Positions 1-9,560 of a stretch of DNA of 64,000 bases are shown here, one piece after another. This DNA comes from Clusia tigrina (lineage: Eukaryota; Arthropoda; Insecta; Diptera; Clusiidae). Positions within the stretch are counted from its first letter, which is position 1. The number at the start of each line of letters is the position of its first letter. The DNA is taken from NCBI GenBank assembly GCA_920105625.2, contig OV050030.1, positions 76,485,900 to 76,549,899 on the forward strand. The letters are read 5' to 3'. The notes beneath the pieces were generated by a model. That model made no database searches. It had not been told where the DNA came from and worked only from the letters and a program-made list of their open reading frames with translations. Made by a program: the position numbers and the translations under genes.

Positions 1-2
1 CC

Positions 3-590
3 ATAAGAGCTTTAATTGTCGGTCCCTCAAGTTGTGGAAAGACTAATGTTATGATAAGTTTAATAGAAAGTTCTAATTGTCTTAAATTTGAGAATGTGTA
101 TATTCCAAGTTATTAGATCAATCAAAATATGTTTATTTAAAGAAATTTTTAGAACCGATAAAAGGTATAGGATTTGTATACATTTTCTGAAAATGATGAT
201 GTTTTACCACTGGAGAATGGAAAGCGTAATTGTGTTATTATATTTGATGATGTTGCTTGTGAGAAACAGTATAATATTCGATCATATTTTTATATGGGGA
301 GACATAAAAACATAGATAATTTTTACTTATGTCAAATAAAGACACATACTCGTATACTCAAACATTTAATACGTGATAATGCGAATATAATAGTTATATT
401 TCGACTGGATGAAATGAATATGAAGCATATATATATAATGATCATGTTGGTGCTGATATGAATTGGATGAATTTTACTAAAATGTGTAGTCTAGCTTCCT
501 AGTCATCAGTTAATATGATCCTTTACATTGTGGCCTTTATAGGAAGGGGTTTGATATATTTATTCAGATATAAAAGGAGAGACATGGATT
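3..590 (+). pseudogene. Polinton packaging ATPase (FtsK/HerA, A32-like), broken copy
   Basis: The family pumps DNA into capsids using ATP. The first codons visible give a Walker A motif, GPSSCGKT, at about 24-47. After a frame change a Walker B-like CVIIFDDVAC lies at about 228-260, followed by a stretch typical of the family (KHLIRDNANI, DEMNMKHIY). The N-terminus is off the window; in the mirrored copy it can be followed to 7832. Reading frame changes near 112 and 440 and a stop at about 499-501 break the gene. The call rests on remembered Polinton ATPase motifs. The mirrored copy at 7180-7832 is nearly identical. Confidence 0.75.
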
Positions 591-639
591 ATTATATGTT
601 TAGTATGATAACTGTAATCAACACTTGACCAGAAAAAAT

Positions 640-1570
640 GAATGAAAAACTTTTGAAAGATATAATTAAGATCAAAAGCGTATTAAGAAAAAAATTCTAG
701 GGTATTAGGTTAGGAGAAGCAGATGCAGAAAACCTTTTAGAAGATACATTCAAACCTATTACTCAACCACTGAATGAATTTATTGAAAAGGCCAGCAACT
801 GATGCAAATAATACAACAATCAACGGAAATTAATATGATTTTAAGTTTCATAGGAAGACAAATACTCCAATCAAAAGAAATCAATCACATTTGTTGAGTA
901 AAATCAAAGTTCAAGATATTGCTGTTAGTATGCTGCAGATGACACTTTTTTGAGTCAAGGAAGCAACACAAACCAAAATAAGTCAATAAGTAACACAAAC
1001 CAAAATCAGTCAATATTACAACCAAATTTAACACATTTGGAATATAGTGGTAAACTAGATACATTATATGAAACACATAAAGATTTAAATGGTGCATGGA
1101 GATTTGATGGTAGTACTTTACAAGTTTTTGATGATAAAATAAAAATAGCAGACCAAAATAGGGTGGTAACACTGGGTTTGATTGAATTAATATGCTATAA
1201 AACACCAATGAATTATGATGACAGTGAATTGGAAATTTATAAAAAAGATACTATTGAAGACGAATACTCATAAACGCAATTTTGATGTAAATCAACAAGT
1301 CAAAGGCACTAGAAAAATTAAGAAATTATTTACTGAAAAAAAAAATCATTATTAACTAAAGTGCACAAGATGGTTCTGGTGTAGGTTCCAGTCTTATGAA
1401 ATTAAATACACAGAATCCTATTTATACATATTGAGACGATCCAAACGAACTGGTTGATCGGTTGCGGTTGTTAATGTCACCACAATCAGCTGGTCACAAT
1501 AATCATAATATTGAAATCATTTTAATTGCTGAAGAATTGAAAGAACGCAATATAATTATTAAAATAATAT
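640..1570 (+). pseudogene. Conserved Polinton protein of unknown role, broken copy
   Basis: Downstream of the ATPase. A segment MNEKLLKDIIKIKSVL at 640, an open segment 950-1273 containing DTLYETHKDLNGAWRFDG, and a terminal segment DDPNELVDRLRLL at about 1435-1475 all resemble a family that follows the ATPase in insect Polintons and adintoviruses. No catalytic motif is visible and I cannot assign a function. Several stops and frameshifts separate the pieces. The 107-residue open segment is preserved identically in the mirrored copy, which reflects recent duplication and not necessarily selection. Confidence 0.55.
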
Positions 1571-1599
1571 AGTAACAAAAAATAAATTTTTTCAATATG

Positions 1600-2410
1600 A
1601 GAATGGCCGTAGACAAGTTTGGACACTATTCTAAGCAAAAGCATTGGTTTGGGGGATAGTAACCTTTCTTACCAACCGCTTGAACTAATAAATTTTTAAC
1701 GTAACGACCGATAATGAAAGATTGCAACTACGTGTGCTCAAGGTATATGATCAACTGGGGAGAATTCTATTTGTAAGGTGCAAGCTATGCTAATGCATTA
1801 AATATACATAATAAGAATTAAAGGAGAGAGAGTTAAATTAAATTAAGAGAGTTAAACATTATTATATTAAAAAAGTTAAATATTACTAAACTAAGAGAAT
1901 TTAAAATTAAATATAACGCTGCTGCGAACAAGCATTATATATATGATTTGGAAAGAAAAGATGTTTCAAAAACATTTGGGTTCAGTTTGGATAAAGGTAA
2001 GAACTTGAACCTTGTTGGAAACGAATTAGACATGTTGGGCAGCCGATGTAAGAAAATGATGCCGCAAAAAAATCATTTGTACAACTCAAAGCCCTTCAAC
2101 TATCTCAAGATTTACTCACAACTATAAAGAAATCAAACAAGGATATATTAAATAAAGTTTCTGCTAATTTTGAACTCATTGAAGATATGAATTTTAAAAC
2201 AGAAACTTCTCTAAAATTATATATGGATAATGTTTTAGATTCTCAAAGACAATATATGGAACAGAGTCTTAGTAGAATTGAGAGTTATATTTTTGATTAC
2301 ATAACAAAAATTGAAAAAATACCAATTAAAACAGTTCCCATAATAATAGAAGATTTGTTGAAGACGATGAGTAAGATAAGTTTAGAAGATGAAATACAAA
2401 CAGGCTCATA
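1600..2410 (+). pseudogene. Remnant of coiled-coil-like Polinton gene(s)
   Basis: In-frame fragments are scattered through this stretch: RLQLRVLKVYDQLGRIL near 1720-1770, HYIYDLERKDVSKTFGFSL near 1930-2000, and an open segment 2187-2411 of 74 residues, mostly charged and helix-prone (SRIESYIFDYITKIEK). The position between the conserved Polinton gene and the integrase suggests further Polinton accessory protein(s). I do not recognise a function. The inverted-repeat boundary (2146) falls inside it, so only the 5' part is duplicated in the right arm. Confidence 0.35.
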
Positions 2411-2429
2411 AAAACTTTAAACGATGACG

Positions 2430-3237
2430 AGTAATAACAAAGGGTATAGATGATTTATGGCAAGCGGATTTAGTGGAAATGGGTATTTATTCCACATACA
2501 ATAGTGGCTTCCTCCTAACAATTATAGATTCATTTTCAAAATTATGTCATTGAGGCTATATGAGAAGTATACTCGTATAAGTTTTGAGAAGAATACCAAC
2601 AAATTTACAAACAGACGACGGTAAAGAATTCTTCAACAGTAAATTTAACAGCTTGAAACAACATTAAATTTAACAGCTTGCATTAATCATTACTCAACAT
2701 TCAGCATTTTAAAGGCATTAATCGTTGAATGTTTTAATAGAACTCTCAAAGGAATGATGTGGAAAGAAATTTAGTTATCAAGGAACAAATCAATGGATTT
2801 ATAATTATAAAAATTTAATTAATGAATATAATGGAACTATAAAAATGTGACCCACTAACGTTAATTCCTCTAATCAAAAGTAAATATTCAAAAATTCTTA
2901 TAATCATTTAAAAATGTTTCAGAAACCAAAGTTTAATGTTGGAGAAAATATGAGAATATAAACATATTTTTGAGAAAGGTTATACACCAAACTGGACAAC
3001 AGAAATTTTCAAAATTAAAACCATACAAAATGCAACTCCAACTACATATATTTTGGAAGATTATAAAGATAATATCATTAAAGGTGGATTTTATGAAAAT
3101 GGGCTACTCAAAATTAATTACCTCATTCTTATCTGATTGAAAAAACTAAGAAATTTATAGGTAATAAAGTTTATGGTAAATGGTTAAGTTTTTCAAGCCA
3201 ACACAATTCTTGGATTAATAGGAATGAAATATTGTAA
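2430..3237 (+). pseudogene. Polinton retroviral-type integrase, decayed
   Basis: Polinton integrases cut and join the element's ends using a DDE core. Visible pieces in order: DDLWQADLVEMGIYS near 2447-2491 (first catalytic Asp in the QADLVEM segment), NLQTDDGKEFFNS near 2602-2640 (second Asp region), a LNVLIELSKE segment near 2720-2750 where the catalytic Glu region should be, FNVGENMRI near 2932-2955, and a C-terminal chromodomain-like piece (NKVYGKWLSF, HNSWINRNEIL) near 3165-3234. At least five stops or shifts interrupt it. It lies only in the spacer, outside the inverted repeat. Confidence 0.7.
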
Positions 3238-3247
3238 TATATATATA

Positions 3248-3598
3248 CGAGGTGTGATCAAAAAATAACCGTTATTTTCATCTTTTCGTGAGTTACGTAT
3301 GTTCGATGTTCGCATTTTTTTTCTGTTATGTTGGTACACATGTCTGTTATATATGTTGGCAATACCAACCACTTTGGATTGTCAGTTTGTTTTTGACAGA
3401 TAAAAAGGTTAGTCGTGTTTTGGTGTGCTCTTCGATTTAGTACTATTCGAAAAATGGATCAAAGAAACTGTATTCAGTTTTGTGTAAAAAATTAAATTAA
3501 ATGCGCAAGGACATTTGAAATGTTGACTGTGGCCTTTGGCGAGTCTACTATGAGCAGAACACAAGTTCAATTGTGGTATAACCGATTTAAGGAATATC
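3248..3598 (+). mobile_element. Truncated mariner element, 5' part
   Basis: Begins after TA with a mariner-like terminal sequence (cgaggtgtgatcaaaaaata). About 200 bp in, a start codon at 3454 opens the N-terminal helix-turn-helix segment of a mariner transposase: MDQRNCIQFCVKN, a stop, then FEMLTVAFGESTMSRTQVQ and LWYNRF. The similarity ends where the TIR of the next element begins at 3599, and no continuation is seen after that element ends at 5111. The DDD catalytic domain and the right end are therefore missing, and the fragment cannot move itself. Confidence 0.75.
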
Positions 3599-5111
3599 CA
3601 AAAAGGTGACAAATTACAAAAAGAAGGACAAATCAAATGTAACGGAACTTTTTCGACTTTTCTTTGCTTAAACTTTTTTTCTCCATTGCTAAACCTTTAA
3701 TAAAAAGTACAACATAATGTATTATCATTATTAAACACTTTATTACAGCATATTTATTTATTTCTGAAGGATTTCAATTACAAAATCTGCATCTGCCGAG
3801 TAACGCTTGACTTTAATTTTTTTTATCTACAGGTTCAATAGAATGCAGCTTTTGAGTTCCAGGAATAGTACGCAAATCTTTAAAACGAATTTGAAGGAAC
3901 CGCGCTTCTTCTTCGTGGTCTTTTAGAGTTAAAAACTCGAAATTACAGTTCAAAAGATTTTGCAGGCACCATTCATATAATTGTTTTGGAGTAGTTATTT
4001 GACCTTGTAATGGACGCTGTAAACTAGCTCGACGTGCCTCTCTCTTTACGGTACCTCCAAGACCGTCACCTTGGCCTTTTCCATGGCTTGTTGCAAAAAA
4101 ATGCCACTCAGCATTACATCCAAAATCTTCCATATGATAACATAAATTGATAAAGTTCTTTTTATTTTTAAACTGGGCAGCACTATCGTCTGAAAATACG
4201 TGATTTTCTTCGGGGTTGTTTTAAACTTTTTTCTCAAAAATACATTCAGGTGGCGATGGAACAGGTGAACAGCTACAGAATCGTGTACAAGACAATCAGA
4301 TATTATTATGAAGTTTGTATGTTGTGTTTTTCCATCTGATTTAAAATAAATAGCAATTGGGTATAAAGTGGCCTGGGAGTTGTTCCATTTATTTATTTTT
4401 TATTCGATTTTTTCAGATGCGTAAATTTTATTCTACATGTCCCACAAATTTTATTTGAGATCGTAATGTTTTTATCCCTAGTATACTGTAGCATCCATTC
4501 TTGGACTTGTCTTAAACTTTTATTGCACCCATTGTGACCGGACTTTTTAAAAGGATTACAGCAAAATGTTGAATTGAATGGCATATTTTTTATTTAAATA
4601 CCACAACCGAATGAATTTTATGACCGTACCGTTCGAGCTCAATATCACGACTCTCCATTCTCTCGCACTTTCCCTTGCTCATCAACTCGCATAGTTCAAT
4701 TAAGAAGAAGAAAATAGAAGCTCGTTCTTCATTGGTCAATTAAGCAGACAACGCATGTGGAATGTCTGCAAAAGCAAAACCCGACTGGCGCCACTACGCA
4801 GTTGCCACGAAAACAAAACAACAAAATATAACATGCGTACACTGTTTTTTTTTTGGTACAAAAGAAAGATTTCAGGTAAAAAAATAAACGCCTTGCTTTT
4901 CTTGAATTGGAAAATTTGCGTGAAGTACGGGTCATAAAATGTTTTTTAAACAGGGACTGAATTTGCTACTGCCAATAAGCCGACCACAGGTCATAAAATA
5001 TTTCTACATTTTTTGTGTGAACAGGCAATAAATATTTCGCCTAGGTTGAAAAGTCGAAAAAGTTCCGTTACATTTGATTTGTCCTTCTTTTTGTAATTTG
5101 TCACCTTTTTG
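3599..5111 (-). mobile_element. Cut-and-paste DNA transposon with 64-bp TIRs, internally degraded
   Basis: The ends 3599-3662 and 5048-5111 are reverse complements over 64 bp, starting CAAAAAGGTGACAAATTAC. The interior carries one broken minus-strand gene. I see no convincing target-site duplication in the immediate flanks (left atatc, right tattt). The element sits exactly at the truncation point of the mariner fragment. The superfamily is not clear to me. The encoded protein resembles an uncharacterised transposon-borne family common in insect genomes. Confidence 0.75.
3813..4584 (-). pseudogene. Transposase-like gene of the TIR element, broken
   Basis: Read on the minus strand from 4584: a Cys-rich N-terminal part (CCNPFKKSGHNGC, then CGTCRIKF), a middle part (HDSVAVHLFHRHLNVF), then the sequence QFKNKKNFINLCYHMEDF with a preceding SDD, and ATSHGKGQGDGLGGTVKRE at about 4080-4030, ending at 3813. 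An acidic pair before a QFKN segment suggests a DDE-type catalytic region, but this is inference. Reading frames change at least twice. I recall this domain from many unnamed insect transposon proteins but cannot name the superfamily. Confidence 0.5.
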
Positions 5112-5623
5112 TATTTTGGTACATTTCATGAAATACATAAACCTTCGCCTGCTTTTTTCTTAATAACTCATGTTGTAATAAAGACTCCACATTGAAATTT
5201 GGCAGACTTGTACCAAACATAATAAGAATTAACATATATTTTTTTTGAAATTTTTAAAAATATTGATTTTCGAGATATATCCTTTGGAAATTTTAGTCCT
5301 TTTTTTATTTACATTATCCTTGATCGAAAATTAAAAAAAAAAAATTTTTTTGAATGGCCCATGTTTTTGTCTGTAAAATGAGCCCTTGATTATTAATGTA
5401 CAATGAATACTTTTCGAGATATTAAAAATTGTGTTAAGGCATCTGAGTGCAATTTTATTGATTTTTGCCAACTTGGAATGGCCATAATTCTGAAAGTACG
5501 AGAGCTAGGACACTGAAAGTTGAAAAACCCTATTATTATGTTTAACTTTCGCTTCGTACCAAATTTCATCCAATTCGAAATCGGTGCGGTCAACTCATTG
5601 GTTGATTTCATATGTTTTTACCC
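5112..5623. other. Unassigned AT-rich spacer
   Basis: Between the TIR element and the right inverted-repeat arm. No coding frame with recognisable motifs; the 72-residue minus-strand frame at 5393-5611 shows nothing familiar. Runs of A and T near 5240-5350. It may be Polinton or other transposon noncoding DNA. Confidence 0.4.
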
Positions 5624-7769
5624 ATATCCTTGTTTGATTTCTTTATAGTTGTGAGTAAATCTTGAGATAGTTGAAGGGCTTTGAGTTGTACAAATGATTT
5701 TTTTGCGGCATCATTTTCTTACATCGGCTGCCCAACATGTCTAATTCGTTTCCAACAAGGTTCAAGTTCTTACCTTTATCCAAACTGAACCCAAATGTTT
5801 TTGAAACATCTTTTCTTTCCAAATCATATATATAATGCTTGTTCGCAGCAGCGTTATATTTAATTTTAAATTCTCTTAGTTTAGTAATATTTAACTTTTT
5901 TAATATAATAATGTTTAACTCTCTTAATTTAATTTAACTCTCTCTCCTTTAATTCTTATTATGTATATTTAATGCATTAGCATAGTTTGCACCTTACAAA
6001 TAGAATTCTCCCCAGTTGATCATATACCTTGAGCACACGTAGTTGCAATCTTTCATTATCGGTCGTTACGTTAAAAATTTATTAGTTCAAGCGGTTGGTA
6101 AGAAAGGTTACTATCCCCCAAACCAATGCTTTTGCTTAGAATAGTGTCCAAACTTGTCTACGGCCATTCTCATATTGAAAAAATTTATTTTTTGTTACTA
6201 TATTATTTTAATAATTATATTGCGTTCTTTCAATTCTTCAGCAATTAAAATGATTTCAATATTATGATTATTGTGACCAGCTGATTGTGGTGACATTAAC
6301 AACCGCAACCGATCAACCAGTTCGTTTGGATCGTCCCAATATGTATAAATAGGATTCTGTGTATTTAATTTCATAAGACTGGAACCTACACCAGAACCAT
6401 CTTGTGCACTTTAGTTAATAATGATTTTTTTTTTCAGTAAATAATTTCTTAATTTTTCTAGTGCCTTTGACTTGTTGATTTACATCAAAATTGCGTTTAT
6501 GAGTATTCGTCTTCAATAGTATCTTTTTTATAAATTTCCAATTCACTGTCATCATAATTCATTGGTGTTTTATAGCATATTAATTCAATCAAACCCAGTG
6601 TTACCACCCTATTTTGGTCTGCTATTTTTATTTTATCATCAAAAACTTGTAAAGTACTACCATCAAATCTCCATGCACCATTTAAATCTTTATGTGTTTC
6701 ATATAATGTATCTAGTTTACCACTATATTCCAAATGTGTTAAATTTGGTTGTAATATTGACTGATTTTGGTTTGTGTTACTTATTGACTTATTTTGGTTT
6801 GTGTTGCTTCCTTGACTGAAAAAAGTGTCATCTGCAGCATACTAACAGCAATATCTTGAACTTTGATTTTACTCAACAAATGTGATTGATTTCTTTTGAT
6901 TGGAGTATTTGTCTTCCTATGAAACTTAAAATCATATTAATTTCCGTTGATTGTTGTATTATTTGCATCAGTTGCTGGCCTTTTCAATAAATTCATTCAG
7001 TGGTTGAGTAATAGGTTTGAATGTATCTTCTAAAAGGTTTTCTGCATCTGCTTCTCCTAACCAAATACTCTAGAATTTTTTTCTTAATACGCTTCTGATC
7101 TTAATTATATCTTTCAAAAGTTTTTCATTCATTTTTTCTGGTCAAGTGTTGATTACAGTTATCATACTAAACATATAATAATCCATGTCTCTCCTTTTAT
7201 ATCTGAATAAATATATCAAACCCCTTCCTATAAAGGCCACAATGTAAAGGATAATATTAACTGATGACTAGGAAGCTAGACTACACATTTTAGTAAAATT
7301 CATCCAATTCATATCAGCACCAACATGATCATTATATATATATGCTTCATATTCATTTCATCCTGTCGAAATATAACTATTATATTCGCATTATCACGTA
7401 TTAAATGTTTGAGTATACGAGTATGTGTCTTTGTTTGACATAAGTAAAAATTATCTATGTTTTTATGTCTCCCCATATAAAAATATGATCGAATATTATA
7501 CTGTTTCTCACAAGCAACATCATCAAATATAATAACACAACTACGCTTTCCATTCTCCAGTGGTAAAACATCATCATTTTCAGAAAATGTATACAAATCC
7601 TATACCTTTTATCGGTTCTAAAAATTTCTTTAAATAAACATATTTTGATTGATCTAATGACTTGGAATATACACATTCTCAAATTTAAGACAATTAGAAC
7701 TTTCTATTAAACTTATCATAACATTAGTCTTTCCACAACTTGAGGGACCGACAATTAAAGCTCTTATGG
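5624..7769 (-). repeat. Right arm of 2,146-bp inverted repeat
   Basis: Mirror image of 1-2146. Unlike the left arm, its outer edge is inside the window. Beyond 7769 the minus-strand ATPase continues naturally to its own start codon at 7832, so this arm retains the native 5' context of the gene. The left arm ends at the window edge with the corresponding base. Confidence 0.9.
6180..7130 (-). pseudogene. Conserved Polinton protein of unknown role, mirrored copy
   Basis: Reverse-complement copy of the gene at 640-1570, with the same stops and frame changes. The open segment 6497-6733 has the same protein sequence as its left-arm partner. In the left arm this segment opens further upstream, while here a TGA at 6814-6816 replaces the TTGAGT context, one of the few differences between the arms. 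Function unknown. Confidence 0.55.
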
Positions 7770-7832
7770 AATTCGAAAAAAGGGAACTATGTTTGACTTT
7801 AAAGGAAATTTTGGTTCGAAAATCAATATTCA
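7180..7832 (-). pseudogene. Polinton packaging ATPase, mirrored copy with native N-terminus
   Basis: The minus-strand frame begins with ATG at 7832-7830 and runs MNIDFRTKISFKVKHSSL into the Walker A GPSSCGKT at about 7745-7722, which is the expected N-terminal layout of Polinton/adintovirus ATPases. The frame then breaks at about 7660 as in the left copy, and the Walker B segment is read in another frame. The gene is divergent from the PLA2-like frame starting at 7962, leaving about 130 bp for a shared promoter region. Defective. Confidence 0.75.
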
Positions 7833-7961
7833 TAACAATAATTTTTTCATGTTGTTTGACTTAACGCATTTTTGCAACTAATGCAATCATATATGAAACA
7901 TATGTTTTATTGATTAACATAATTTTTACTTGAACTGTTAACGAGTTCAAACGCAATAAAT

Positions 7962-8411
7962 ATGATTGTAATGTATAAAAACACTGCTAGTTGTAATCGA
8001 TCTGTAGAAGGAAGAGGCTTAGTAAATAACTCGATCAATTCTCTGCCAATTGAACTACACTTACCAGGGTATCAATTATGTGGGTCAGAGAAAAAATTAA
8101 AAAAACGTTTAGATAGAGGAGATAAAGGTATTAATTCATTGGATGCAGCGTGTAAAGAGCAGGATATTTTATACTCCCAAACAAAAGATATAAATAAACG
8201 ACATACAGCAGATCAAATATTAGCTGAAAAGGCATGGCAGAGAGTTAAATCAGCAGGCAGCAGTCTATCAGAACGTACAAACGCCTGGTTAGTTACAAAT
8301 GCGATGAAAACTAAAGTGAAATTTGGTATGGGAAATATTTCTAACAAAGTACGCATAAAACCAATACATATCCAGGCAAAGAAGACAATTAAAAACATAT
8401 GTGGGAAATAA
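7962..8411 (+). CDS. Phospholipase A2-like (parvovirus/adintovirus type) protein part
   Basis: A 149-codon frame. Residues 30-75 match the viral PLA2 layout: a calcium-loop-like LPGYQLCGSEKKL followed by GINSLDAACKEQD. In the family this domain acts on membrane phospholipids during entry of parvoviruses, and related domains occur in adintoviruses and Polintons. The catalytic His of the His-Asp pair is Gln here (CAG at about 8160-8162), so this copy is predicted to be inactive. The frame stops at 8409-8411, but the same frame resumes after one more stop (8475-8477) into the pX-like part, suggesting one original protein. The start may be Met1 or Met4. Divergent from the ATPase. Confidence 0.75.
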   Translation: MIVMYKNTASCNRSVEGRGLVNNSINSLPIELHLPGYQLCGSEKKLKKRLDRGDKGINSLDAACKEQDILYSQTKDINKRHTADQILAEKAWQRVKSAGSSLSERTNAWLVTNAMKTKVKFGMGNISNKVRIKPIHIQAKKTIKNICGK

Positions 8412-8477
8412 CTTTTCACTACAACTATAAAGAATGCAAACAAAGTTCTAAAAGCTGAAAAACCGGAAATTATATAA

Positions 8478-8807
8478 AAGACAATTAAAATTGCAAACAA
8501 AGTTATAAAAAATACAATAAGGCGAAACAAGTCAATAAAAGTACCCAGAGTCATCTCCATACCTAAAGTAGGTGGTTTTCTACCATTAGAACCAGTTTTA
8601 ACTACTCTTGGTGCTATTGGTGGTTTAGCCTCTGGAGGGAGCGCCCTTGCAAAAGTTATAAATGAAACTAAAGACGCTAAAGAGCAGTTAGCAGAAGCAA
8701 ATCGTTATAACAAAACTATGGAGTCAATTACTATAGGCAAAGGACTTTATCTTAAACCATATCGGAAGGGTTACGGTTCATATTATGATTCACATTTAAA
8801 AAACTAA
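8478..8807 (+). pseudogene. pX/pVI-like C-terminal part of the PLA2 protein
   Basis: Same reading frame as the PLA2-like segment, open from 8478 to the stop at 8805-8807 and lacking an upstream ATG. It contains VPRVISIPKVGGFLP, a small-residue hydrophobic stretch (GAIGGLASGGSALAKV) and a tail MESITIGKGLYLKPYRKG. These match the adenovirus pX/pVI-like core protein segment recurrent in Polintons and adintoviruses. Its stop overlaps the ATG of the next gene (TAATG at 8805-8809). Confidence 0.65.
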
Positions 8808-8884
8808 TGCAACAACTACCCAAGAGAGCTCTTACAAACCTTGATTTGAAGAAATATGCCAAACATTTACCATACTTTAGATGA
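8807..8884 (+). pseudogene. Adenain-like cysteine protease, first 25 codons only
   Basis: ATG at 8807 overlaps the preceding stop. The codons give MQQLPKRALTNLDLKKYAK and end PYFR, matching the N-terminus usual for Polinton/adintovirus maturation proteases (adenain family), which cleave capsid proteins. The reading then meets a stop at 8882-8884 and no catalytic His or Cys follows, because unrelated retrotransposon DNA begins here. About 8881 is thus the right breakpoint of the Polinton fragment. Confidence 0.65.
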
Positions 8885-9560
8885 GTTTTTATGTTTACAT
8901 TGGTCCACCATTTCTTCTTCTGTTGCGACCCCGTTACTGCTTAACCATCCGTTATTTCTTTATCCGTCGGACTAGCGTTGGCCCTTTCCCTCTTCGGAGA
9001 TGCGCTGTGTTTTTAATACTACCCGTGTTCTTTAATTCTACCTCGACCTCGTTGTGTTTTGCCTTCATAACCGCTCCTAGTCACTTTAGCTCATTATGCA
9101 CATATGGCTTAAGTTTGCAGAACTCTAGTAGATCATTAGTGGCCCTTCCCAGGGCTGCAATTCTGACATTGAGGGGTGCTACCGCAACCTCTTCTCAGAT
9201 AGGATATAGGCCGAGTTGATACATTCATCATCATTGTTCCAACCTCCTCTTGTCTAGAATTTGAAGTGCTAGTAGATAGTGAGTGTAGTGAGATATTGGG
9301 GTCCCACTTATGCTACTGTATGTACATTCAGTTAAGCCTCTTACCTTATTTTCACATTGTTCACCTGATGAGCCAGATGCTGATAATGCGTTGCTCTGTG
9401 ACGTTGATCTTTCAATGAGAGAGCTTCTATTGAAGATCTCCGCTATGCCTGTTGTTTGAGTATACGCTGCTTGTTGTTATTGTTGTTTTTGTATGTACAC
9501 TTCTCCATACAGTACGGCCCCCAAGCCACAACCGCTGTCTCCACGCATGCAGGTACTTAT
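8882..9560 (-). pseudogene. Possible non-LTR retrotransposon ORF1 N-terminal remnant
   Basis: On the minus strand, pieces such as TTGIAEIFNRSSLIERST followed by SQSNALSASGSSGEQ (about 9450-9360) and VRIAALGRATNDLLEFCKL (about 9160-9100) resemble the Ser-rich then helical N-terminal region of LOA/R1-type ORF1 proteins. Stops interrupt it. The orientation is opposite to the LOA-like ORF1 at 10940-12100, so an inversion or a separate insertion is implied. The 112-residue plus-strand frame at 8881-9219 shows no recognised motif. Confidence 0.35.

Larger units (their letters stand above)
1..2146 (+). repeat. Left arm of 2,146-bp inverted repeat
   Basis: Reads as the near-identical reverse complement of 5624-7769. 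The arms have the same length to within my counting, and differ by scattered substitutions and small changes, for example near 690-710. Similarity stops abruptly at 2146/5624. On the left it is still running at the window edge, so the arm may extend further. The arm carries the Polinton ATPase and its downstream gene, far more than the short terminal repeats usual for a Polinton, so a head-to-head rearrangement is more likely than a TIR. Confidence 0.9.
1..8881. mobile_element. Rearranged Polinton/Maverick (adintovirus-like) element
   Basis: Several hallmark Polinton genes lie together: a packaging ATPase, a conserved Polinton protein of unknown role, a retroviral-type integrase, a phospholipase A2-like/pX-like frame and the start of an adenain-type protease. 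Polintons are self-synthesising DNA transposons that share these genes with adintoviruses. This copy is not in native order: the ATPase block is present twice as an inverted repeat with integrase remnant and other transposons between, and the protease is cut at about 8881. I found no protein-primed DNA polymerase or capsid gene. It runs off the left end of the window. All genes carry stops or frameshifts, so this is a defective relic. Confidence 0.8.

Noticed and set aside
885..1208. 107-codon minus-strand frame (mirror at 6562-6819)
   Set aside because: Shadow of the conserved Polinton gene on the other strand; no familiar motif.
8213..8560. Hydrophobic 115-codon minus-strand frame
   Set aside because: Antisense of the PLA2-like gene; the hydrophobicity follows from Lys/Asn-rich codons on the coding strand.
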